DNA of 64,000 nucleotides from Panulirus ornatus (Eukaryota > Arthropoda > Malacostraca > Decapoda > Palinuridae): positions 64,140,020-64,204,019 of the forward strand of contig NC_092242.1 of NCBI RefSeq assembly GCF_036320965.1, written 5' to 3'. Below, piece after piece: positions 11,753 through 23,100 of the stretch (positions are counted from its first letter, which is position 1; every line of letters starts with the position of its first letter). The notes beneath the pieces were generated by a model. The model was not told the origin of the DNA and searched no databases. It was given only the letters and a program-made list of their open reading frames with translations. The translations under genes were made by a program, and so were the position numbers.

Positions 11753-13262
11753 CAAATTACAGAGGTATAAGTTTGTTGAGTATTCCTGGTAAATTATATG
11801 GGAGGGTATTGATTGAGAGGGTGAAGGCATGTACAGAGCATCAGATTGGGGAAGAGCAGTGCGGTTTCAGAAGTGGTAGAGGATGTGTGGATCAGGTGTT
11901 TGCTTTGAAGAATGTATGTGAGAAATACTTAGAAAAGCAAATGGATTTGTATGTAGCATTTATGGATCTGGAGAAGGCATATGATAGAGTTGATAGAGAT
12001 GCTCTGTGGAAGGTATTAAGAATATATGGTGTGGGAGGCAAGTTGTTAGAAGCAGTGAAAAGTTTTTATCGAGGATGTAAGGCATGTGTACGTGTAGGAA
12101 GAGAGGAAAGTGATTGGTTCTCAGTGAATGTAGGTTTGCGGCAGGGGTGTGTGATGTCTCCATGGTTGTTTAATTTGTTTATGGATGGGGTTGTAAGGGA
12201 GGTAAATGCAAGAGTCCTGGAAAGAGGGGCAAGTATGAAGTCTGTTGGGGATGAGAGAGCTTGGGAAGTGAGTCAGTTGTTGTTCGCTGATGATACAGCG
12301 CTGGTGGCTGATTCATGTGAGAAACTGCAGAAGCTGGTGACTGAGTTTGGTAAAGTGTGTGGAAGAAGAAAGTTGAGAGTAAATGTGAATAAGAGCAAGG
12401 TTATTAGGTACAGTAGGGGTGAGGGTCAAGTCAATTGGGAGGTGAGTTTGTATGGAGAAAAACTGGAGGAAGTGAAGTGTTTTAGATATCTGGGAGTGGA
12501 TCTGTCAGCGGATGGAACCATGGAAGCGGAAGTGGATCATAGGGTGGGGGAGGGGGCGAAAATTTTGGGAGCCTTGAAAAATGTGTGGAAGTCGAGAACA
12601 TTATCTCGGAAAGCGAAAATGGGTATGTTTGAGGGAATAGTGGTTCCAACAATGTTGTATGGTTGCGAGGCGTGGGCTATGGATAGAGATGTGCGCAGGA
12701 GGATGGATGTGCTGGAAATGAGATGTTTGAGGACAATGTGTGGTGTGGGGTGGTTTGATCGAGTAAGTAACGTAAGGGTAAGAGAGATGTGTGGAAATAA
12801 AAAGAGCGTGGTTGAGAGAGCAGAAGAGGGTGTTTTGAAATGGTTTGGGCACATGGAGAGAATGAGTGAGGAGAGATTGACCAAGAGGATATATGTGTCG
12901 GAGGTGGAGGGAACGAGGAGAAGAGGGAGACCAAATTGGAGGTGGAAAGATGGAGTGAAAAAGATTTTGTGTGATCGGGGCCTGAACATGCAGGAGGGTG
13001 AAAGGAGGGCAAGGAATAGAGTGAATTGGAGTCATGTGGTATACAGGGGTTGACGTGCTGTCAGTGGATTGAATCAAGGCATGTGAAGCGTCTGGGGTAA
13101 ACCATGGAAAGCTGTGTAGGTATGTATATTTGCGTGTGTGGACGTGTGTATGTACATGTGTATGGGGGGGGGGGTTGGGCCATTTCTTTCGTCTGTTTCC
13201 TTGCGCTACCTCGCAAACGCGGGAGACAGCGACAAAGTATAAAAAAAAAAAAAAAAAAAAAA
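11753..13262 (+). mobile_element. 5'-truncated LINE copy with intact downstream ORF
   Basis: Begins at CAAATTACAGAGG, inside the reverse transcriptase. The frame stays open to TGA at 13051-13053. Visible motifs are NYRGISLLSIPGK, MDLEKAYDRVDRDALWKV, GLRQGCVMSPWLFNLFMD and the catalytic LLFADDTALVAD, then a C-terminal region with LYGCEAWAMD, GHMERMSEERLTKRIYVSE and GRPNWRWKDGV. After the stop come a 3'UTR, a run of G, the box CGCTACCTCGC, and a poly(A)/(TTA)n tail. The endonuclease is missing, so it cannot move by itself. The first nine codons of the open frame (11725-11752) lie outside the element. Confidence 0.88.
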
Positions 13263-13313
13263 ATTATTATTATTATTATTTATTATTATTATCATTATTA
13301 TTATTATTATTTT
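13263..13313. repeat. (TTA)n microsatellite between two LINE tails
   Basis: A trinucleotide ATT/TTA run directly after a run of A. It separates the tail of the plus-strand LINE from the tail of a minus-strand copy. Confidence 0.9.
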
Positions 13314-13746
13314 GCTTTTGCTTTGTCGCTGTCTCCCGCGTTTGCGAGGTAGCGCAAGGAAACAGACGAAAGAAATGGCCCAACCCACCCCCATACACAT
13401 GTATATACATACATGTCCACACACGCAAATATACATACCTAAACATCTCAATGTACACATATATATACACAGACAGACACATACATATATACCCATGCAC
13501 ACAATCCACACTGTCTGCCTTTATTCATTCCCATCGCCACCTCGCCACACATGGAATACCATCCCCCTCCCCCCTCATGTGTGCGAGGTAGCGCTAGGAA
13601 AAGACAACAAAGGCCCCATTCGTTCACACTAAGTCTCTAGCTGTCATGCAATAATGCCCGAAACCACAGCTCCCTTTCCACATCCAGGCCCCTCACAACT
13701 TTCCATGGTTTACCCCAGACGCTTCACATGCCCTGATTCAATCCAC
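13314..13746 (-). mobile_element. Minus-strand LINE 3' end fragment, tail to tail with the preceding copy
   Basis: From 13317 rightwards the sequence is the reverse complement of the LINE 3' end (GCTGTCTCCCGCGTTTGCGA, then the CA-rich stretch). It also carries a longer 3'UTR with a second GCGAGGTAGCGCTAGGAAAAG box near 13584 and a CTAGCTGTCATGCAATAATG stretch. It ends at TTCAATCCAC (about 13746), just before coding sequence would begin. Its start lies only about 50 bp from the end of the plus-strand copy, giving a large inverted repeat. Confidence 0.82.
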
Positions 13747-15379
13747 CCTAGGACCACATACTGTGAAAGATTTTGGATGTTACCCAAGACTTCTAAAGGC
13801 TTTGCTCCTTCCAGTAGCATGGAAATGAATAAAATTTTTGAAGTGACTGTATTCTGTGATACAGCCTCACTTGTGGCTTAACCTTGAGCAAGCAGAGTAG
13901 GTAAACACTTTAGTACATGTATTTGTGTACCCAGAACCAGTTTCTGGGAAAGAATCATGGTGTTACTGAGGATCTCTTTTTAAAGGCTTTTGCAGCCCAA
14001 GGCTGTGCTGCTTCTAGTAGCGGGGAAATGTGCACTTTGGAATGAAAGTTCTTTGATGAGACTGTACTTCCAAAGACAGTCTTGCCAAAGTTACATGCTT
14101 TCATGTGCACACTTATGCATATACAGTGTATGAATGATAAATAATCAAAGCACACACAGTAACATTTATTTTTTAAACTAAACAAATGAGTTCAGAAGTT
14201 TAGTCAAGTAAGGGCATATGTTGAGGAAGATACCCCTGTCTGGCAATAAATCCATATTTCATGGATATTTTCTCTTCAATTTTGAAAAATGTGGAACTTA
14301 TTATGAAACTTCAGGATGAATAACATCAAAATTAGTATTTTTGTAAACTCCAAGAGAAACTTGGCTTTGGTGTCAAATGAATGTATGGCATTGCTGTACT
14401 TCTCATAGGAATGAAATTCCCCTTCATGTCACTTTCCCTGTCCTTAGGTTTTAATGTTTTGACACAATTTTGCTGATGAATCATTACGATTTTTTTTTTT
14501 TTTGCACTTATTATTACAGTAACTGTGCTGACATGATATTTTCTTGCAGTATTACTTCACAACCATAGTGTTCTGATTGTGTATAGAATATGATATGTTT
14601 TTAATGAAATCATCATTTTCATTGATACAGTAACTGTTGAAAAATGAAAACTAATTTTTTCATAATACTTAAAGATTATGTGTAATTATATTATATGGAA
14701 ATGTTTATAACTGTAGGAATGCCTAAGGTATTAAAAAAAAAAAATGCTGTCTTTGATGTATCAGAATATTATTATTATTTGATCATTTTTCATGTATTAT
14801 GAATTTTCATGAAAGCAGATCTTTTAGTCATCAATAAAACAAACCAAAGATATCTCTTTAAAATATCCTTCTAGTTATAAGAAAGATAAGGCAGCTATCT
14901 GAATGATATATGCCAGCAGTAAACCCCTGGTTGTATATGATAGTGGAGATAAACAGATTGCAGAGTTATGCGTTATTAACAGTAATCCATTTTCTTCAGC
15001 TGAATTAACAAGTTCATTTTCTAATCTAGCATCATTTTGATAGGGAATGATGAAATGCAAAATAAAAAGAAATCCATCTTTGACCATAAACACATTGAAT
15101 ATATGACCCATAGATCAAGAATTTACATATGAAAAATTGAAAGTGATAAAGCTAGGTAACGTAGTTCATTGTGCTATTCTTGTTTGTAGGAAGAAGAAAA
15201 TTTTTTTTTGTATATGATAATATGCCATGGGAACACAAACATTGATTACTACTAAATTCGGCTTCAAGACTGCTTCATAAGTGAAGCATTAAGCATTGTT
15301 AAGAAATAATGCCATAATTGAATTGACGTAATTGTAAATTCTTCGATGGTAGAAATGATAAATGAGGCGACTTAAAAAG
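13747..15379. other. Intergenic spacer with a repeated motif
   Basis: Two related stretches at about 13786-13885 and 13972-14090 share AAAGGCTTTTG..., a TTC(C/T)AGTAGC(A/G) core and a following AAATG...TTTG pattern. Related stretches occur near 31267 and 47025. The rest is AT-rich with no exon I can support. Confidence 0.5.
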
Positions 15380-15523
15380 ACACCTACTGCGGTGGATAGT
15401 AAGGAAGGTGTCGTGCCGTCTGCCACAGGCTCCGTGGTGGATGGGAAGGAGGCCGACGTTGTTTACAAGCTGCGTGGCCAGTCAAGTTTGTCATGTGTAG
15501 CTGATTAGGCAGGCATTTTGACC
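15380..15523 (+). promoter_or_regulatory. Probable 5'UTR/promoter-proximal region of SREK1
   Basis: Just upstream of the SREK1 start the composition becomes richer in G+C and CpG (GGTGTCGTGCCGTCTGCC, GGAGGCCGACGTTG), unlike the AT-rich spacer. I see no clear TATA box and cannot fix the transcription start. An in-frame TAG at 15506-15508, 18 bases before the ATG, shows that translation cannot begin further upstream in this exon. Confidence 0.45.
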
Positions 15524-15645
15524 ATGAAGTCGAAAACCAGAATTGTTCAGATTTCCAACATAGCCCCCCAGGCTACTAAGGATCAAATGTCAACGCTTTT
15601 TGGATTCCTGGGAAAGATAGAAGACATCAGACTGTATCCTACAAT
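15524..15645 (+). CDS. SREK1: SREK1 exon 1: start codon and first half of RRM1
   Basis: Encodes residues 1-40 and two bases of codon 41. It contains the RNP2 strand (RIVQISNI) and the first helix (QMSTLFGFLGKIEDIRLYP). The donor GTAAGC overlaps an apparent ATG-TAA, so the unspliced frame stops at once. Confidence 0.9.
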
Positions 15646-17072
15646 GTAAGCTCTGTCGGTGGCAGCGTGAAGATCCGGTAGGGACTTGCTTCACGTTAGG
15701 CAAGATCAAATTAGTAAAAAGATCCAGATCAAGCTCTTCTGGTACAATTTATGTCTGAAGTGTAAGAAGTGCGCTGATAGGCTTTTCTTTCACTTCCATA
15801 GATTACTTCGGTGCCCATAAACTGCACATAGATTGGAAGTATGACTAATATGATGTATCAACATTTGTTTACATCGTGTCAGTGGATTTATTATTATATA
15901 GTTGGACAATTTCACCTTCAGTCAGATGTATGTATTTATTCTAATTTTATAGAATTATCATAATTTGTAACACGAACAGTCGACCTTACAGACTTTCAGG
16001 TATTGAGATTTTTTTATGCATTCCTAATGTATGACCTTGTCCTAACATTTGCCCCTTTTACTTAGTTGAGTCCAGTTTGGCCAGAAATTCATTTGCCTTG
16101 AAGAATAAGGTGTCTTTGAAGTGACTGGTGTTTTCTGCAAGAGCACTTTATCCCTTGTCACCACAGAACGATGCTAGTTGTGGTATTACCTGAGATTGCC
16201 TTTAAAAACCCTTATTTTTGAGTTCAGATTTTATTTTCCAAATAGACCTGTTAGTCCTCTCTCTGGGATTACTGGTTTACTCTGTCTGCAGTCCAAGTGG
16301 GAATACTTCCCTGGCCCTTCCTCTGGAAAAACTGGTTGCTTTTTTTTTTTTACAACCCAAGTGGGAGCTTTGTATAAAACTTTTTACAGTACAGTAATTT
16401 TTTAAGGCACTTGACTTTGATGTCTTTCAAACTATTGTCTTTATTGCCTTGGGCTGGGGATTTTCCACTATAGATAGTAGATCTTGTCTTACAATCTCTT
16501 GTGGGTTTGGATTAATTATAATCCCAGCTCTAAGTAAGAATGAAATTATTAGATCTTGTAGTGCAAAAGCAGTCCTGTGTGAATGGATTACATTCATTCA
16601 TTAAGGAAAAATGGGGATAGGTTGTTTAAAGGCAGTTAACAGGTGGATCATTGGCTTTTGAATATGATTCTTATTTCTGTGTTGTCTTTTTGTTTACTGT
16701 TTTTCCTTTCATAAATAACTTTTGTCCCTTTACCCCCATTATTCTTTATACTTCTTTATTAATAGTGCAAATACCGGAGAATAGCTGAAGAAAATTTTGT
16801 CAGGTGAATGTACGTGACATCTTTCACTAAACAGTCCACTGTTGTCACTCATAGAAAACAACCTCTTTTTAAGATCCAGTGTTCTTTTTAAACCTGAATC
16901 TGTCTCACTGAGTCATTAATTCTCTATGAAATTTTACTTTAAGTTTTTCCTGTCCTGTACTGTCTTCTTCACCATACTTTTCATACTTTTGCCATAGGCT
17001 TGATGAAGCTGTAGTCTTTCTATTTTTTTTTTCAAAATAAGGGCTGGACTTGTATCCTAATATTTTTGTAAT

Positions 17073-17145
<73 letters not shown>

Positions 17146-20100
17146 GCCTTAATGGTGGAAATTGTGAAGAGCTCTTGTCACATAAATGGAAATTTCACAA
17201 AACCATTCTGCTGTATAGTGGAAGAACGAAGGAGGCCCAAAGTTAGATTGATAGCTGTTTGAAGCTATTATTATAGTGTTTACATAATGTTAAATTACAT
17301 TAGTAATTACTTTCCAGTCGTGATGTTGCCATACCAGTCCAGTCTCGCATTTGTTTTCTCAAGTTCCATGACCGGGAGTCAGTTGCAGTGGCTCAACACC
17401 TCACCAACACGGTGTTTATTGACCGAGCACTCATCATTATACCTTTCACCACGGGGGACATGCCAGATGAGCAGCGAGCAATGGAGATTCTTGGAACGGG
17501 TGGAACTATCCCAGGGATAGGACAGGAAGCTAAATGGCCAGCTCATGTCACTAATCAGGTTAGAAGTGATCTTTTGAAATGGTGCTTATTATATAAGGAA
17601 ACTGTGTTTTTTCCTTGAATATTATGAAAAGATGTGAAGCTTATAACTTGTTTAATGGACATGCAAGCCAGACATGGAGAGATCTATAAATTTTGTCTCC
17701 TTTGATAGACATGCAAAGTCTTCATTAAAAGATAAAAGATAAAGATTACCATAGGATTGATGATTTAATTAGTCAGAATGTTTTGATTTATATAAGCAAC
17801 TTATTTTGTAAAATCTTAGGATTATGTATACTATTCGATTTTTACAGTTAAACCCTTTGTTCTCAGATTGATGGTATTGTCTTGAGGACATATGATCCCA
17901 GTCTAGGGGAGAATGATCTCCCAGATTATCCACCACTTCCAGCAACAACAGAATCCCATAAGATAAATGAGATTCGGCGCACAGTTGTATTTGAGAACCT
18001 CGACCCAAATGTGAGTGGTTAAGAAAATATGATACTCCTGTTATGTCTCTCTGCACTTCAAAAGTTGTTTTTTAATTCTGTAGAGGGCTATCATAGCTAA
18101 ATCTTTTATGGTTACAGAATTTGGTTACATATTGGATATCCAAGAGATTGGTATAAAACATTGCCATAGATTTACATACAGTGATTGTCTGGATACAGTA
18201 GTGCTGATTAGGGTCATCACTTCATTTTCAGATAACATCCGATCAGCTAATGGACTTTGCATCAAAGGGTGGTGAGGTTCGGTATCTTCGATTGGGTGTG
18301 GAGCTTGATGGTACAAGAAATGCACTTGTTGAATACTCTGAGCAACCATCCATCATCCCTGCCTTGAAGATGCACCACCAAGAGCATTTGGGTCGAATAG
18401 TTAAGTTAGTAAATGAATACAGTACTTTTTGCATTTGCTGATATTGATTCATCGTGAGTGATATATGCACTGAATAGTTCTTCAAATATTGGCTGAGTTT
18501 GTACTTACTTTGTCATGCAGAGGACATTTCACTGTATTGTGCACATAAGCACCAGTTTCTTTTTCCCTTGATGCTGTGATCATTATAGCTACAAATAGAT
18601 ACTGTAAAGGATGATGTTAATATTACCTGATATATTTTTTTGTACAGTGAAGTTTTGTGTATGTACACACTGTGAAATTGAAGCCACTAATGGATTTCAC
18701 AGGAAAAAAACATTTTTGTCATTAACTGTATTACTACCACTTACTGATGTTTATCAGCTGTCTATGATTGGGTTTAAGGAATTAATGAATTCCTTAAAGA
18801 CAGTTAAAAAGTGTAGTAAAGCTTAAATATACTGTAAATGATGCCACATGAATACAAAAGCACAATGAGTCTCAGAGAATATTATATAGTATCAGCTACA
18901 TGGGCATGAGAAGAAAGATCAAGAGAGGCAAGTGTTTTGGGAGCAGCTGAATGAGTGTGTTAGTGGTTTTGATGCACGAGACCGGGTTATAGTGATGGGT
19001 GATTTGAATGCAAAGGTGAGTAATGTGGCAGTTGAGGGAATAATTGGTATACATGGGGTGTTCAGTGTTGTAAATGGAAATGGTGAAGAGCTTGTAGATT
19101 TATGTGCTGAAAAAGGACTGATGATTGGGAATACCTGGTTTAAAAAGCGAGATATACATAAGTATACTTATGTAAGTAGGAGAGATGGCCAGAGAGCGTT
19201 ATTGGATTACGTGTTAATTGACAGGCGTGCGAAAGAGAGACTTTTGGATGTTAATGTGCTGAGAGGTGCAACTGGAGGGATGTCTGATCATTATCTTGTG
19301 GAGGCTAAGGTGAAGATTTGTATGGGTTTTCAGAAAAGAAGAGTGAATGTTGGGGTGAAGAGGGTGGTGAGAGTAAGTGAGCTTGAGAAGGAGATCTGTG
19401 TGAGGAAGTACCAGGAGAGACTGAGTACAGAATGGAAAAAGGTGAGAACAATGGAAGTAAGGGGAGTGGGGGAGGAATGGGATGTATTTAGGGAATCAGT
19501 GATGGATTGCGCAAAAGATGCTTGTGGCATGAGAAGAGTGGGAGGTGGGTTGATTAGAAAGGGTAGTGAGTGGTGGGATGAAGAAGTAAGAGTATTAGTG
19601 AAAGAGAAGAGAGAGGCATTTGGACGATTTTTGCAGGGAAAAAATGCAATTGAGTGGGAGATGTATAAAAGAAAGAGACAGGAGGTCAAGAGAAAGGTGC
19701 AAGAGGTGAAAAAAAGGGCAAATGAGAGTTGGGGTGAGAGAGTATCATTAAATTTTAGGGAGAATAAAAAGATGTTCTGGAAGGAGGTAAATAAAGTGCG
19801 TAAGACAAGGGAGCAAATGGGAACTTCAGTGAAGGGCGCAAATGGGGAGGTGATAACAAGTAGTGGTGATGTGAGAAGGAGATGGAGTGAGTATTTTGAA
19901 GGTTTGTTGAATGTGTTTGATGATAGAGTGGCAGATATAGGGTGTTTTGGTCAAGGTGGTGTGCAAAGTGAGAGGGTTAGGGAAAATGATTTGGTAAACA
20001 GAGAAGAGGTAGTGAAAGCTTTGCGGAAGATGAAAGCCGGCAAGGCAGCAGGTTTGGATGGTATTGCAGTGGAATTTATTAAAAAAGGGGGTGACTGTAT

Positions 20101-23100
20101 TGTTGACTGGTTGGTAAGGTTATTTAATGTATGTATGACTCATGGTGAGGTGCCTGAGGATTGGCGGAATGCGTGCATAGTGCCATTGTACAAAGGCAAA
20201 GGGGATAAGAGTGAGTGCTCAAATTACAGAGGTATAAGTTTGTTGAGTATTCCTGGTAAATTATATGGGAGGGTATTGATTGAGAGGGTGAAGGCATGTA
20301 CAGAGCATCAGATTGGGGAAGAGCAGTGTGGTTTCAGAAGTGGTAGAGGATGTGTGGATCAGGTGTTTGCTTTGAAGAATGTATGTGAGAAATACTTAGA
20401 AAAGCAAATGGATTTGTATGTAGCATTTATGGATCTGGAGAAGGCATATGATAGAGTTGATAGAGATGCTCTGTGGAAGGTATTAAGAATATATGGTGTG
20501 GGAGGAAAGTTGTTAGAAGCAGTGAAAAGTTTTTATCGAGGATGTAAGGCATGTGTACGTGTAGGAAGAGAGGAAAGTGATTGGTTCTCAGTGAATGTAG
20601 GTTTGCGGCAGGGGTGTGTGATGTCTCCATGGTTGTTTAATTTGTTTATGGATAGGGTTGTTAGGGAGGTAAATGCAAGAGTTTTGGAAAGAGGGGCAAG
20701 TATGAAGTCTGTTGGGGATGAGAGAGCTTGGGAAGTGAGTCAGTTGTTGTTCGCTGATGATACAGCGCTGGTGGCTGATTCATGTGAGAAACTGCAGAAG
20801 CTGGTGACTGAGTTTGGAAAAGTGTGTGGAAGAAGAAAGTTAAGAGTAAATGTGAATAAGAGCAAGGTTATTAGGTACAGTAGGATTGAGGGTCAAGTCA
20901 ATTGGGAGGTGAGTTTGAATGGAGAAAAACTGGAGGAAGTGAAGTGTTTTAGATATCTGGGAGTGGATCTGGCAGCGGATGGAACCATGGAAGTGGAGGT
21001 GGATCATAGGGTGGGGGAGGGGGCGAAAATCCTGGGGGCCTTGAAAAATGTGTGGAAGTCGAGAACATTATCTCGGAAAGCAAAAATGGGTATGTTTGAA
21101 GGAATAGTGGTTCCAACAATGTTGTATGGTTGCGAGGCGTGGGCTATGGATAGAGTTGTGCGCAGGAGGATGGATGTGCTGGAAATGAGATGTTTGAGGA
21201 CAATGTGTGGTGTGAGGTGGTTTGATCGAGTGAGCAACGTAAGGGTAAGAGAATGTGTGGAAATAAAAAGAGCGTGGTTGAGAGAGCAGAAGAGGGTGTT
21301 TTGAAGTGGTTTGGGCATATGGAGAGGATGAGTGAGGAAAGATTGACCAAGAGGATATATGTGTCGGAGGTGGAGGGAACAAGGAGAAGAGGGAGACCAA
21401 ATTGGAGGTGGAAAGATGGAGTGAAAAAGATTTTGTGTGATCGGGGCCTGAACATGCAGGAGGGAAGGAGGGCAAGGAATAGAGTGAATTGGAGCGATGT
21501 GGTATACCGGGGTTGACGTGCTGTCAGTGGATTGAATCAAGGCATGTGAAGCGTCTGGGGTAAACCATGGAAAGCTGTGTAGGTATGTATTTTTGCGTGT
21601 GTGGGCGTATGTATATACATGTGTATGGGGGGGGGGGGTTGGGCCATTTCTTTCGTCTGTTTCCTTGCGCTACCTCGCAAACGCGGGAGACAGCGACAAA
21701 GTATAATAAAAATATAAATATATAAATATCAGCTACATCATTAAGGTTTCTACAGTCCCCTTAGCATTAAGTTTAGAAAAGGGTGCTTGAATTATCTTTA
21801 TAAGTGTAAATGTATCAAAATCAGTATGGCACCATTAAGATATTGTAAATTAACCCATTTGTAGATTTACTCATTCAGTGCCACAAGAAACTGTATTTTT
21901 GATCTGCATTCAAACATTTTCTGATCGTAAAGAAAATGCTTACTTGCTCTTGCATGTGGCATCTACATGCTTGTTGACAGACAAAAGTAAATCTGGTGCT
22001 GTATGAAGAGTATGGACAAATAGATTTCATTATATTTACCAAATGAGTGATACTGTATGAGAGAGTAATGATTAAATTAATACTTATGTGAATGAACTAT
22101 TGTTCATGAATGTGTTTCAGTTGATTATAGATGTATTGAATGTTGAATTGAGAATGAACAGAATGAGTCATTTGAGGTGTTAAACTGTTGGTTGTCATGA
22201 CAGTCAGCCATATGACTGTTGGTCACCACATGATGGCTTGAAGCTAATCACATGACTGTTAGTCACAATGTCACTTGCAATTCATACACTCATCTAAAGT
22301 ACTACTCACTTCTTGAAGATCGCTAACCAGCTTAGTAAGAACTATTTACCAAATTCAGTTCTTTTACTAAATTTTTTGTTTAGTTAAAGAACTGTTTAAG
22401 ATTCTTGAATAGGATAAACAATGGATAAATGTTATATGTGGTATTGGATTGATGTTGTCTTTTCAGTAACATTATCATTTGAATATCAGTCTTATGCTTA
22501 AATTCATTTCTTTTAGACTTTTTTAATTACAAAAGATACAAATAAATAAATGTGAGATGAGGTACTTGAGAATGCTTTGATAGTACCATTATTTAAAGGC
22601 GTGAGGAACAAAAGTGAACGCTTTAATTACAGAGATATAAGCATTGAGTGTACCTGGTAAGTTGCTTACTCAAATTTGAACATTCATCCTTATCCCCCTT
22701 TGATATATATAGTGGCATTATTCAGGCATTCTGCTTGTCCTCAGGCACAGCACCTTGGGTCTTACTTAGAGAAGCCTAACCAGTTAGCAACACTGTCAGT
22801 CTTTTACTAGAGAAACTCAACGTCAGTCCCATCCACTCCTGCTTCTTTCCCACATTTCATCTTGAGGCTTTCACCATTTTGGCAGACATTATTATAGCAG
22901 CATTGATGAGAATGACTGAAACAAGCAAAAAAAGCATGGACTTTTATTGCTTTATGTTCAGGCATCAGCATCGTGGCATGTTCTTGCCAGCACATGGTAC
23001 ACAAAAGCATTCAACCCTGGAAACTCATGATCTATTGGCAGTAGTTTAAATGTGCTGGACTATTGATTTTGAAAGTTTTAATACTTTTGAAGCTTGGCTT

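Noticed and set aside
12537..13077. Long open frames (110-158 residues) on the strand opposite the LINE copies, recurring at 21004-21540 and 45682-46158.
   Set aside because: They recur because the LINE sense strand is purine-rich, which leaves few stops on the complement. The peptides are Ser/Pro/His-rich without domains, and the same region encodes conserved reverse transcriptase C-terminus in sense.
13104..13632. Several overlapping open frames with poly-Lys, poly-Tyr/Ile and His/Thr-rich peptides.
   Set aside because: They run through LINE 3'UTR, poly(A), (TTA)n and CA-rich sequence on both strands; low-complexity artefacts.
11714..13760. ACCACATA near 11714 and again near 13752 as a possible target-site duplication around the double LINE.
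   Set aside because: Only 8 bases, with about 30 unexplained bases inside the left side; chance cannot be excluded.
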